Origin: Sphingomonas phyllosphaerae
GTDB lineage: Bacteria; Pseudomonadota; Alphaproteobacteria; Sphingomonadales; Sphingomonadaceae
Assembly: GCF_029623345.1 (NCBI RefSeq)
Contig: NZ_JAPYKH010000001.1
Coordinates: 355,762 to 419,761, forward strand
DNA: 64,000 nucleotides
Direction of reading: 5' to 3'
Below, piece after piece: positions 16,414-24,037 of this stretch. Position 1 is the stretch's first letter; each line of letters starts with the position of its first letter. The notes below the pieces were generated by a model. It saw only the letters and a list, made by a program, of their open reading frames with translations. It made no database searches and was not told where the DNA came from. A program made the translations under genes and the position numbers.

Positions 16414-18717
16414 TCACCCCACCTCGCGCCGCAGCGCCGCGACCAGCCCGGGCGAGTGCGTCAGCCGCGCCTCCTCCTCGTCGAGGATGGCGCGGAAGGC
16501 GGCGCGTTTGATCGCGGCGACGCGGCCCGGGCGCAGCCGCGTCGCCGGCGGCAGCGTGGAGACGGTGATGTCGATCATCCGCTCGGCGCCGTGCAGCCGC
16601 CCCCAGAGATAGTCGTTCTCGCGATAGGCGCGACTGAAGAAGGCGCCGAAACTGTTGAACTGGATGCCCTTCAGCGTCGCCGTCGCGCCGCCCGAGCGGA
16701 TCGAGCGGGCGTCGTCGGGCGAGATGCGGTCGACCTTGACCGGGTCGAACTCGTCGAGCCCCTCGCCCTGGAGCAGCGGCAGCGTCGCCACGTCGACGAA
16801 GGGGAAGCCGAGATAATTGAGCAGCATCGGCCGCCGTATCTCGCGCGGCACCGCGGACAGCGCGGCGGCCATGCGCGCGTCGGTGGCGGCGTCCCGCGCG
16901 GTGAGATCGAGCGAGGCGCCGAACGCGTCGAGCAGCGGCCCGGCGTCGTCGCGCAGCGCGCGCACCTCGCGCCGCAGCGCCGCGTGCGTGTCGGTGCGCT
17001 TGGCGGCGAGATATTCAGTGAGCGAGTCGTAGATCGCGTCGCGCAGCGGCTGAAGCGCCGCGGCGCTCGCCTCATGCTCGAGCTCGCCGAGCCGCCGCGC
17101 GAGCAGCCGCAGCCGGCGCACCCGGAAGTTGAGATCGAAGGTGCGCAGGAAGGCGACCATCGCGTCGCTCGCGCCACCGGCATAGACCGCGTCGGCGCCG
17201 AGCCCGCGCGCGGCGAGCGCGGCGTCGAGCCGCTGGCGCGTGCGGCTCCACCTTTGCACCCCGGGCGCGCCGCCGACGGCGTAGAGCAATGCGGCGACGA
17301 ACTCGACCACGCCTGCGGCCTTGAGCTGGCCGTAGCCGACATAGCTGAAGCCAGCGCGCTCGGCCGCCGCCGCCTGCGCGCGGCGGCGCCACGCCACCAG
17401 CCGCGCCGGGGTCGGACGGTCGAGGAAGAAGGTGCGTCCGAACAGTTCCTCGATGGCCGAGTCGACCTGCGGCCGGATCGCCTCGGTGATCGCGCGCATC
17501 CGCTCGATCCGGCGCGACCGCTCGGCGAGCGCCTCGAGATTGTCGCGGATCGGCTGCTGGCGCGGCAGTTCGCTGATCGCGCCGAGGATGGTCTGGAAGA
17601 AACCCGGCGGTCCGGCGGTGCTCCCGCCGAGCGTGAGCTTGTGACCGGGCGACGGGTCGACATAGACGAAGCGTCGGTCGATCTCGCGCTTCGCCGGGCG
17701 TTCGCGCAGCGCGTCGATGGCGGGGCGGAACGGCGCGTTGGCGAGCACCGAGCCGTCGATCAGCACCGCGCGCTCGGCGGCGCGCGCGGCGGCGTGGCGC
17801 GGCAGCACGCGCTCGAGGAAGTCGTGCCGCCCCGGCCAGCGCCGCCGCCGCGCGCGCAGTACGCGGTCCAGCTCGGCCACCGTGAAGGGCGGGAAGGCAC
17901 CGGGGAAGCTCGAGGTGGCGCGCGCGGCAAAGGCGAGCTCGGGCACGGCGGCGAGCGTGTCGAGCGCGACGCCATGGTCGCTGAACGGCAGCACCAGCCG
18001 GTGCTCGGTCTCCATCACCTCGGGCGGCGAGTGGAGCTGGAGCCGCTCGGGGTGGCCGCCGAAGTCGGTGACGGTGACGAACAGGTCGAGCGGCTGTCCC
18101 GGCGGCAGCAGACGGGGCCCGCGCGGCGCTGCCGCCATCGCCTCGAACGCGTCGAGCAGCATCGCGGTGAAGCCCTCGCCCGAGAAGGGCGGCTCGAACC
18201 AGCGCGAGCGGACGAAATGCGACAGCTTGGCCCGCACCTCGTCGCGGGTCGCCTCATCGAGCGCCTCGAGCTGGTCGGCGCTGCGCCCCGCCGCCATCCA
18301 GGCGAGCGGCAGCGCCCAGACCTTGGAGAAGCGCGAGGCGGGCGCGGCGTCGGCGTCGATCAGCCGCTCGACGTCGGCGCCGTCGAGCCACAGATCGGTG
18401 AGCGGATCGAGCGACTGGCCGCTCGCGATCGCCTGCGCCAGGAACACGCCGTTGATCCCGCCCGCGCTCGCCCCCGCGACGATATCGGGCAGCACGCGTA
18501 GGCGCCAATGCGCGCTCTCCTCGATCTCGTCGAGCAGCGCGCGATAGACTCGCGCGCTCGCGCCGTCGCAGGGCGCGTCCTCGCGCGCCGCCCTGCTGGC
18601 ACGGGCGAGGTGCCACACCTCCTTGACGATGCCGTGCATGTACACCGCCAGGCTGATTCCGCCGTAGCAGACGAGCGCGAGCCGCAGCTCCTTCTCGCGC
18701 ACCGCCGGCTGGCTCAT
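16414..18717 (-). CDS. Patatin-like protein (patatin-like phospholipase, DUF3376 type)
   Basis: A 767-residue predicted lipid acyl hydrolase. The serine/aspartate dyad is visible: nucleophile Ser84 in VAGASAGGINGVF and the aspartate in LIDGSVLANAPF. CYGGISLAVYMHGIVKEVW near residue 17 supplies the oxyanion region. The long C-terminal half (DUF3376-type) is unique to this bacterial subfamily, and its role is unknown. The frame is open to 19020, but ATG 18717 fits the family start MSQP..EKELRLALV and overlaps the stop of the upstream nuclease-family gene (ATGA). Confidence 0.85.
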   Translation of the reverse strand: MSQPAVREKELRLALVCYGGISLAVYMHGIVKEVWHLARASRAAREDAPCDGASARVYRALLDEIEESAHWRLRVLPDIVAGASAGGINGVFLAQAIASGQSLDPLTDLWLDGADVERLIDADAAPASRFSKVWALPLAWMAAGRSADQLEALDEATRDEVRAKLSHFVRSRWFEPPFSGEGFTAMLLDAFEAMAAAPRGPRLLPPGQPLDLFVTVTDFGGHPERLQLHSPPEVMETEHRLVLPFSDHGVALDTLAAVPELAFAARATSSFPGAFPPFTVAELDRVLRARRRRWPGRHDFLERVLPRHAAARAAERAVLIDGSVLANAPFRPAIDALRERPAKREIDRRFVYVDPSPGHKLTLGGSTAGPPGFFQTILGAISELPRQQPIRDNLEALAERSRRIERMRAITEAIRPQVDSAIEELFGRTFFLDRPTPARLVAWRRRAQAAAAERAGFSYVGYGQLKAAGVVEFVAALLYAVGGAPGVQRWSRTRQRLDAALAARGLGADAVYAGGASDAMVAFLRTFDLNFRVRRLRLLARRLGELEHEASAAALQPLRDAIYDSLTEYLAAKRTDTHAALRREVRALRDDAGPLLDAFGASLDLTARDAATDARMAAALSAVPREIRRPMLLNYLGFPFVDVATLPLLQGEGLDEFDPVKVDRISPDDARSIRSGGATATLKGIQFNSFGAFFSRAYRENDYLWGRLHGAERMIDITVSTLPPATRLRPGRVAAIKRAAFRAILDEEEARLTHSPGLVAALRREVG

Positions 18718-19412
18718 GCGGCGTCGATCTCCGCCCAGATCGGCAGGTGGTCCGAGGCGACCCGCGCCGCGGGCGACTGGTGGACGCCGCAGGCGGCGAC
18801 GTGCAGCGCGCGCGACACCATGATGCGGTCGAGCCGCGCGATCGGGCGACGCGCGTGGAAGCTCGGTCCGGTCTCGGCGAAGTGGAAGTCGCGCGCGAAG
18901 TCGCTGAGGCAGCCCGAGGCGCGGCTCCACTCGTTGAGGTCGCCCATCATCACCGTCGCGGGGCCGGGGGCGCGATGCGCGGCGTGCTGCAGGATCGCCG
19001 CGGCCTGCCGGCGCCGCCATAGGCCCGAGAGATCGAGGTGCATGCCGATCACGCGCACTGCCGCGCCCGCGACGTCGAGATCGACGCTGACCGCGCCGCG
19101 TGGCTCGAGCGCGGGCAGGTGGAGCTGCTGGCAGTCGAGGATCGTCGCCGACTTGCGCACCAGCAAGGCGTTGCCGTGCCAGCCCATACTGGTCGCGCGC
19201 ATGCCGAGCCCGACCGAGCGCCAGTCGCTGTGCTCCTCGAGCAGGTGCGGGGTGAGCACCGCGGCGCGCTGGCCGAAGCGGCGGTCGGCCTCCTGCAACG
19301 CCACCACGTCGGCGTCGATCTCGCGCAACACCTGGAGGATCCGCTCGGGATTGCGGCGGCGGTCGGTGCCGATCGCCTTGCGAATGTTGTAGCTTGCGAC
19401 CTTGAGCCTCAT
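18714..19412 (-). CDS. Endonuclease/exonuclease/phosphatase-family protein
   Basis: A 232-residue EEP-fold metal-dependent hydrolase. The family blocks are in order: ASYNIRKAIGTD, VVALQEADRRFG, VRVIGMHLDLSG, MMGDLNEWSRAS, RLDRIMVS and ASDHLPIWAEI. Substrates in this fold range from nucleic acid to phospho- and sphingolipids. Coupling to a patatin-like lipase hints at lipid headgroup chemistry, but that is inference. Start ATG 19412 gives MRLKVASYN; an earlier in-frame start at 19481 adds 23 residues without family support. Confidence 0.82.
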   Translation of the reverse strand: MRLKVASYNIRKAIGTDRRRNPERILQVLREIDADVVALQEADRRFGQRAAVLTPHLLEEHSDWRSVGLGMRATSMGWHGNALLVRKSATILDCQQLHLPALEPRGAVSVDLDVAGAAVRVIGMHLDLSGLWRRRQAAAILQHAAHRAPGPATVMMGDLNEWSRASGCLSDFARDFHFAETGPSFHARRPIARLDRIMVSRALHVAACGVHQSPAARVASDHLPIWAEIDAA

Positions 19413-19522
19413 CGCACGCGTAACGAGTCGGCCCGCCCAGCGGTTGCAGCCGCCGGTGCTAGTTAGCGCGACAGTAATCACCTGGCGTTACGATGCTCCG
19501 CGAGGCAGCGGATGGACGCGGG

Positions 19523-20011
19523 ATGAAGCGAGGAACTAAGCTGGCGCTGGTGCCGGTGGCGGCGGTGCTCGTAATCGGGCTGGGTGCGGCCGGCGGGGTG
19601 GTGCTGTCGCATGACGGCGGCGCCGCGGCGATCGAGTCGGACGTGCGGGCGGACGCGGCTCCCGCCGTGCCGGCGGTGCTGCCGGTGCAATTCTACGCCT
19701 TCGACCCGCCGCTGACGGTCAACATCAAGGACACCGACGCGGTGCTCCAGGCGGCCGTGTCGGTGAGCACGCGCGATCCGAAGGTGCTCGAGGGGCTGCG
19801 GCGCGACGACCCGGCGTTGCGCTCGGCGATGATCCTCGCTTTCGGCGACGCCAGCGAGGCTGCCGACATGACCGACGCGGGCAAGCAGCAGCTGCTCGGC
19901 GCGATCACCGGCGCGGTCAATCGCCAGCTCGCCGCCGACGGCTATACCGGCCATGTCGACGCGGCTTATTTCACCGACTTCATCGTTCAGGGCGGCAGCG
20001 ACGACCAGTGA
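19523..20011 (+). CDS. fliL: FliL-like flagellar basal-body protein, orphan
   Basis: A 162-residue single-pass inner-membrane protein. A helix sits at about residues 6-26 (LALVPVAAVLVIGLGAAGGVV), followed by a periplasmic domain with FYAFDPPLTVNI, a hallmark FliL block, and a C-terminus GYTGHVDAAYFTDFIVQ. FliL surrounds the flagellar stator and aids torque. No other flagellar gene is in the window, so its role here may be different. ATG 19523 is preferred over 19493 because it puts positive charges just before the helix. Confidence 0.8.
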   Translation: MKRGTKLALVPVAAVLVIGLGAAGGVVLSHDGGAAAIESDVRADAAPAVPAVLPVQFYAFDPPLTVNIKDTDAVLQAAVSVSTRDPKVLEGLRRDDPALRSAMILAFGDASEAADMTDAGKQQLLGAITGAVNRQLAADGYTGHVDAAYFTDFIVQGGSDDQ

Positions 20012-20127
20012 GCTGGGTGCGACGCGACGTGGAACGGCGGATCGGCCGGCCGGTTTGTGACACTTCGATGGCGCACGCTGGTGCGCTGCGGGCGGCGCCA
20101 CGTGCCGCGACGAACCGGAGGGTCAGG

Positions 20128-20322
20128 GTGAGCGCTAGAGTCTGCACCAGCGTGCCGCTGGTCGCCGCGCGTGACGGCATGGTGATCATCGAATCGAGTT
20201 GCGGCCGCTCGTTCAACCTCAGCGCCGAAGTGGCGATGCAGATGAGCGAACATCTCATCCGCAGCGCCGCGCGCGCGCGCGGGCAGCATCGCATGGCCGA
20301 GGAGCGCGCCGAAGGCGTATAG
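20128..20322 (+). CDS. Small conserved-looking hypothetical protein
   Basis: A 64-residue protein with no family I recognise. GTG 20128 follows GGAGGGTCAGG. The sequence has a short strand-rich part (DGMVIIESSCGRSFNLSAE) and then a helix rich in Met, Arg and Glu. A possible EcfG-type promoter, GGAAC-N16-GGTT, lies at 20031-20055, one base off consensus. The 5' extension to 20008 is unlikely to be translated. A 7-bp hairpin, ACGCAGC/GCTGCGT, follows at 20337-20353. Confidence 0.5.
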   Translation: MSARVCTSVPLVAARDGMVIIESSCGRSFNLSAEVAMQMSEHLIRSAARARGQHRMAEERAEGV

Positions 20323-20739
20323 GGTTTGTCATCGGACGCAGCCTCGCTGCGTGAGAGGATGGTGTCCCCCCAAGGCGACATCGCGCCACGGCCCGTCGTC
20401 ATGGTGGCGCTGAGCCGGGTCCATTCCTCGGCGGGAGCATTGCCGGCGACGCCCGCGGCGCCATGGATGGCGAGTCGAGCCGAGATGACGGTTCGACGGA
20501 GGCGTTCGCGCTGCGGTGTACGCCATGCGGCCGGATCCAGATCTCCGCGAGGCGACCCCTCCGCGCGAGCGGACCTGCGAATGTCAGGATAAGGCCGGCA
20601 TGAAGAGGGGTGGCGTCGAGTATCGACACCGGTCGAGCCTGGTGCTCGCCCGCCGTCCGGCGTTTACTGTGCTGAGGGTCCGCCGACGCCCGATCGACGT
20701 CGATCGCACTCACGCTGCATAGCATGTCGCAAGCACAAT
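20323..20739. other. Intergenic region without a supported gene
   Basis: About 415 bases. It holds the hairpin at 20337-20353 and no frame with protein-like composition. A minus-strand open frame at 20399-20725 is Arg/Pro/Ser-rich without a ribosome site and is discounted. Confidence 0.5.
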
Positions 20740-20754
20740 GTTCTTAATATGTTC
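20740..20754 (+). promoter_or_regulatory. LexA (SOS) box before a 30-residue membrane peptide
   Basis: GTTC-TTAATAT-GTTC is an exact GTTC-N7-GTTC direct repeat with an all-A/T spacer, as in well-studied alphaproteobacterial LexA sites. It lies 53 bases upstream of the small gene at 20808. Confidence 0.65.
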
Positions 20755-20807
20755 TGTCCTACATCGCCGCTCCGCGTTATGGCTGAGCGCGTGGAAGGAG
20801 GTGCCCG

Positions 20808-20900
20808 ATGATCCTGCTCGACGCCCCGCTGATCACTGCGCTGGCCGCGGTGATCGGCAGCTTGGCCGCGTTGGTCTGGTCCTGCCGCCGGCGGCCGTGA
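20808..20900 (+). CDS. SOS-linked single-pass membrane peptide, 30 residues
   Basis: ATG 20808 has the near-perfect ribosome site AAGGAGGT at 20795-20802. The peptide starts MILLDAPLITALAAVIGSLA, continues ALVWS as one hydrophobic helix, and ends in the basic cluster CRRRP. Topology is thus N-out, C-in by the positive-inside rule. A LexA box precedes it and an intrinsic terminator follows at 20977-21004, so it is a complete small unit. Size, membrane helix and SOS control recall SidA, the 29-residue SOS division inhibitor of Caulobacter. No sequence match to SidA is claimed. Confidence 0.7.
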   Translation: MILLDAPLITALAAVIGSLAALVWSCRRRP

Positions 20901-20976
20901 CGACGACGATCAGCTGAGCCGCGCTCCTGCGCCGCCAGGGACCGCGGTGCTCAGCGTCCTGATCGTACGAGACCGA

Positions 20977-21004
20977 GCTCCTGCGCCCGCGGGAGCGCCT
21001 TTTC
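20977..21004 (+). terminator. Intrinsic terminator after the 30-residue peptide gene
   Basis: GCTCC pairs with GGAGC around a G/C-rich loop and is followed by GCCTTTTC. It would end a transcript of the small membrane peptide gene. Confidence 0.55.
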
Positions 21005-21020
21005 ACCCACTCCTCCCGCC

Positions 21021-21425
21021 TCAGCGGTCGTAGGCGCCGCGGATATGGCCCAGCCAGCCGGCCTTGCCGAGCGGTTCGTCGCGCTGGCGGGTCGGCGCGC
21101 TCGGCTTGGCGACGAAGGTCTTGGACCGCGCATCGTCGGGGTCGATTGGCTGGGCGAAGCGGAGTCCGGCGGCGCCCTGTTCGACCCAGATCACCGTCGC
21201 GCCCACCGCGGCGAGCGAGCCCACGGTCACCAGCACGGTCGCGCCGCGCTGCAGCCGCTCGGCCTGGTCGACCCGCACGCCGGTGGTCGACAGGTCACGC
21301 ACGCGATGGCGAGTCGCGCCGCCGTGGCCGAAACGCTCGATCAGCGCGCCCAGCATCACGCGATGGCGCTCGGCGCGCGGCTGAAGCTCGTGCTTGGTCG
21401 AGTCGCTGCTGACCGGGCCGCTCAC
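21021..21425 (-). CDS. PilZ-domain protein
   Basis: A 134-residue protein. The N-terminal RAERHRVMLGALIERF and the following RVRDLSTTGVRVD match the PilZ RxxxR...D/NxSxxG pattern, with arginine/alanine substitutions typical of degenerate copies. IWVEQGAAGLRFAQPID follows as the last barrel strands. PilZ domains bind cyclic di-GMP and act in motility, polysaccharide and cell-cycle control. It follows another PilZ gene by one base on the same strand. The basic C-terminal tail of about 30 residues is not part of the domain. Confidence 0.8.
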   Translation of the reverse strand: MSGPVSSDSTKHELQPRAERHRVMLGALIERFGHGGATRHRVRDLSTTGVRVDQAERLQRGATVLVTVGSLAAVGATVIWVEQGAAGLRFAQPIDPDDARSKTFVAKPSAPTRQRDEPLGKAGWLGHIRGAYDR

Positions 21426-21426
21426 C

Positions 21427-21786
21427 TCAGATATCCTCGTAGCCGTCGTCGTCGCGCGCGCCGCCCGACAGCAGCATGATCACCGCACGCGGCAGGCGCT
21501 GCTCGAAGCGGATGCCCGCCTCGCCGTCGTCGCACCAGGCCACCGTGCCGACCAGCGTCTCAAGGCCGCCGATGCGCAGCCACACGCGCTGCGCCGCCTT
21601 GAGCGTGACGCCGCGCAGCCGGCAACCGCGGTTGGAGACATCGACCACCTGGACCGACTCGCTCTCGCCCAGGAACAGGCGCAGACTGCCCTCTAGCGCG
21701 GTCGGCACGCGCAGCTCGCGGCGGTTGTCGCTCCACGACGCCGCCTCCAGCCACACGTCATCGCCGCCTGCGCTCACCTGCTCCAC
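21427..21786 (-). CDS. PilZ-domain protein
   Basis: A 119-residue PilZ-like barrel. NRRELRVPTALEGSLRLFL carries the arginine region, VVDVSNRGCRLRG is the DxSxxG motif with Arg in place of the last Gly region, and AWCDDGEAGIRFEQRLP ends the barrel. An acidic tail follows. It is upstream of and one base from a second PilZ gene, so the pair is probably one operon. Cyclic di-GMP binding is plausible but not certain given motif divergence. Confidence 0.78.
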   Translation of the reverse strand: MEQVSAGGDDVWLEAASWSDNRRELRVPTALEGSLRLFLGESESVQVVDVSNRGCRLRGVTLKAAQRVWLRIGGLETLVGTVAWCDDGEAGIRFEQRLPRAVIMLLSGGARDDDGYEDI

Positions 21787-21901
21787 GTTACCTCCACCTG
21801 CCTCGCACGATGATCCGCTTATCGCTCAATAGGCTTAACAGGCCGTAACATGCTGACGGCGCGGCGCTGGCCTTTTCGGCCCGGTGCAGTAGGAGCGGGG
21901 C

Positions 21902-23218
21902 ATGTCCGACACGCGCACTTCCGCCGCCGGCCAGCGGCGCTGGACCGCGCGGCGCTATCTCGCGCTGCTCCGCGCGCAGGGACCGCGCTCGGTACGCTTC
22001 CGCACGCGGCTGGCGATCCTCACCGGCGCGGTCGCGATCGGCGTCGCCGCTACCCTGTTCGCGCTCGCTGCCGACGCGGCGGGCGGGCTGTTCGCGCAAT
22101 ATGCGCATCGCTACCGCTACGCGCCGCTGCTCACCACGCCACTGCTGTTCGCGGCGCTGGTGTGGGTGACGCGGCGTTGGGTGCCGCTCGCGCGCGGCTC
22201 GGGTATTCCCCAGGTGATCGTCGCGCAGCAGGATCCGGAGCGTGCCACCGGCTCGCTCGTCTCGCTGCGCACCGTCACGGCCAAGGCGGCGCTGACGCTC
22301 GCGGCGGTGCTCGGCGGTGCCTCGGTGGGCCGGGAGGGGCCGACGGTGCAGATCGCCGCGGCGGTGATGGGGCTGAGCCACCGGCTGCTGCGCGTGCCGC
22401 TGCGCGGTGCGGTGCTGATCGCGGGCGGCGCGGCGGGCGTGGCGGCGGCCTTCAACACGCCGCTCGCCGGACTGCTGTTCGCGATCGAGGAGCTCGCCTC
22501 GGCCTATGAGCAGCGCGTGACGCTGCTGGTGATCGCGGCGATCGTGATTGCGGGCATGGTCGCCCAGTCGGTGCAGGGCGACTACGTCTATTTCGGCGTG
22601 ATCGGGGCGCATCTCACGCTCGGCCCGGCGCTGCTGGCGGTGCCGGTCGCGGGGATCGCAGGCGGGCTGAGCGGCGGGCTGTTCGCGCGGCTGATGCTCG
22701 CGCTCGCCACCGGCCGCGGCCGCCTGACGATCTGGTCGAAGCAGCGCCCGGTCGCCTTCGCGGCGCTCTGCGGCGTGGTGGTCGGCGGCCTTGGTGTGGC
22801 CACCGGGCTGACCTGGGGCACCGGCTATGACGCGGCGCGCGCGATGATCGTCGGGGTCGACGCGCCTTTGTGGTTCGGCCCCGCCAAGTTCCTGGCGACG
22901 CTGGCGACCGCGGTGGCGGGGCTGCCCGGCGGCATCTTCGCGCCGTCGCTGGCGGTGGGGGCCGGGCTGGGCAACCTGCTGCGCCCGCTCTTCCCGGACG
23001 AGCCCGCCTCGGCGATCGTGATCCTCGGTATGGTCGGCTATTTCGCCGGTGTGGTGCGCGCGCCGCTGACCGCGGTGATCATCCTCTCCGAGACGACCGC
23101 GAGCCGCGGGCTGATGCTGCCGATGTTCGCCGCCGCCTTCCTCGCCGACGGCGCGAGCAGCCTGGTGTGTCGCGAGAAGCTATACCACGGGCTGGCGCGC
23201 ACCTTCGCACGGCCCTGA
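21902..23218 (+). CDS. ClC-family chloride channel or transporter
   Basis: A 438-residue integral membrane protein with the three ClC selectivity blocks: GSGIPQV, GREGPTVQ with the gating glutamate, and GLPGGIFAPSLAVGAGLG. FNTPLAGLLFAIEEL in helix H is also typical. It has no CBS domains at the C-terminus. Members exchange Cl- for H+ or, in some clades, fluoride; the GREGP form fits the Cl-/H+ group. It is a single gene between PilZ genes and alkB. Confidence 0.92.
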   Translation: MSDTRTSAAGQRRWTARRYLALLRAQGPRSVRFRTRLAILTGAVAIGVAATLFALAADAAGGLFAQYAHRYRYAPLLTTPLLFAALVWVTRRWVPLARGSGIPQVIVAQQDPERATGSLVSLRTVTAKAALTLAAVLGGASVGREGPTVQIAAAVMGLSHRLLRVPLRGAVLIAGGAAGVAAAFNTPLAGLLFAIEELASAYEQRVTLLVIAAIVIAGMVAQSVQGDYVYFGVIGAHLTLGPALLAVPVAGIAGGLSGGLFARLMLALATGRGRLTIWSKQRPVAFAALCGVVVGGLGVATGLTWGTGYDAARAMIVGVDAPLWFGPAKFLATLATAVAGLPGGIFAPSLAVGAGLGNLLRPLFPDEPASAIVILGMVGYFAGVVRAPLTAVIILSETTASRGLMLPMFAAAFLADGASSLVCREKLYHGLARTFARP

Positions 23219-23236
23219 AGCTCACCTGGCTTCTGC

Positions 23237-23815
23237 TCAGCCACCGACAGCGCCGCGCCCGCGCTCGGACAGGCTGCGCAGCGTGATCGACCAGCGCGTC
23301 GCCGCCATTGCGGCGATGCTGTGCTCCCATTCGTACCGCGCCGCGCCAGCGAGATGGTAGAGCCCGCGTGGCGGCAGCGGCGCGTTGCGGCGCTCGAACC
23401 GCTCGCCGACGCGGCGACGGAAGCGCATCGCCGCGGGAGCGCCGAGCGAGACGCCGACGACGTGGTCGAAATGTGGGCGATCGCGATGCCAGCCGATGCT
23501 CGCGCCGGGATCGTAGCGGATCAGCAGCGCCTGCTCGAGCGTGCCCGGCGCGAGGCCGATCGCCACCTCGGCACGGTCGCGCACCGCCGCGAGCCACGGC
23601 GGCAGCGGGTCGGTGCGCGCCAATGCGGCGCGATCGAAATCATAGTGAATGCCGAAGCTGTGCGTCAGTCGCTTGCCGAGCCAGCCCTGGAAGCGGAACG
23701 GCGCGAGCGCGAGCGAGTCGATCCGCTCGACCAGGGCGCGCTCCTCGTCCGCGCCGATGAAGGCGGCGACGCTGCGCAGGCCGGGGAGCAGCGGCAGGTC
23801 GAAGAGATCGTCCAT
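23237..23815 (-). CDS. alkB: AlkB-family 2-oxoglutarate/Fe(II) dioxygenase
   Basis: A 192-residue oxidative demethylase that removes alkyl groups from N1-adenine or N3-cytosine in nucleic acids. The Fe ligands are in SIGWHRDRPHFD (HxD) and YEWEHSI (distal His), and the 2-oxoglutarate arginine lies in RWSITLRSL. LIRYDPGASIGWH is the classic lead-in. It is the short AlkB type. Convergent with the ClC gene. No SOS or Ada box was seen upstream. Confidence 0.9.
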   Translation of the reverse strand: MDDLFDLPLLPGLRSVAAFIGADEERALVERIDSLALAPFRFQGWLGKRLTHSFGIHYDFDRAALARTDPLPPWLAAVRDRAEVAIGLAPGTLEQALLIRYDPGASIGWHRDRPHFDHVVGVSLGAPAAMRFRRRVGERFERRNAPLPPRGLYHLAGAARYEWEHSIAAMAATRWSITLRSLSERGRGAVGG

Positions 23816-23832
23816 CGGGCTCTCACATAAGC

Positions 23833-23862
23833 GAGAGGCCGCCCCTTACGGGACGGCCTCTC
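23833..23862 (-). terminator. Strong hairpin after the 24-residue ORF
   Basis: GAGAGGCCG and CGGCCTCTC form a 9-bp stem, extended inside by CCC/GGG around TTAC. It stands between the small ORF ending at 23889 and the alkB start at 23815. The T-run on the minus strand (GCTTAT) is weak. Confidence 0.55.
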
Positions 23863-23888
23863 CATTGTCGGCCGGGGCCGGCAGTGTG

Positions 23889-23963
23889 TCAGGCGGCGGC
23901 ATGCCCCGCAGAAGCGATCATGCCCGCGCCCTGTGCCGTAACCGGCTTGTGACAATGAGACAT
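23889..23963 (-). CDS. 24-residue ORF with maximal Shine-Dalgarno
   Basis: ATG 23963 is preceded by AAGGAGGTGATC (23977-23966), a 12-base complement of the 16S rRNA 3' end. The peptide begins MSHCHKPVTAQG, is Ala/Gly-rich after that, and ends at TGA 23889. It has no membrane helix. A strong hairpin follows, making a compact unit between the MDR oxidoreductase and alkB. The sequence is not one I recognise. It may be a true small protein or a leader. The His-Cys-His start could bind metal, which is speculation. Confidence 0.55.
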   Translation of the reverse strand: MSHCHKPVTAQGAGMIASAGHAAA

Positions 23964-24037
23964 TCGATCACCTCCTTCCCGTTGTTGACGATGACGCGAA
24001 GATGGTTGTTTTCCTTAGGCTTTCAAGTGGCGATCGA

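Noticed and set aside
16456..18501. 681-codon plus-strand open frame
   Set aside because: It is antisense to the patatin gene, has Arg/Glu/Gly-rich shadow composition and no family features.
20399..20725. 108-codon minus-strand frame
   Set aside because: No ribosome site, low-complexity composition and it would run against the SOS-linked peptide promoter.
23966..23977. 12-base match to the 3' end of 16S rRNA, as a possible rRNA fragment
   Set aside because: Nothing else of 16S rRNA is around it. On the minus strand it is a Shine-Dalgarno placed correctly before an ATG.
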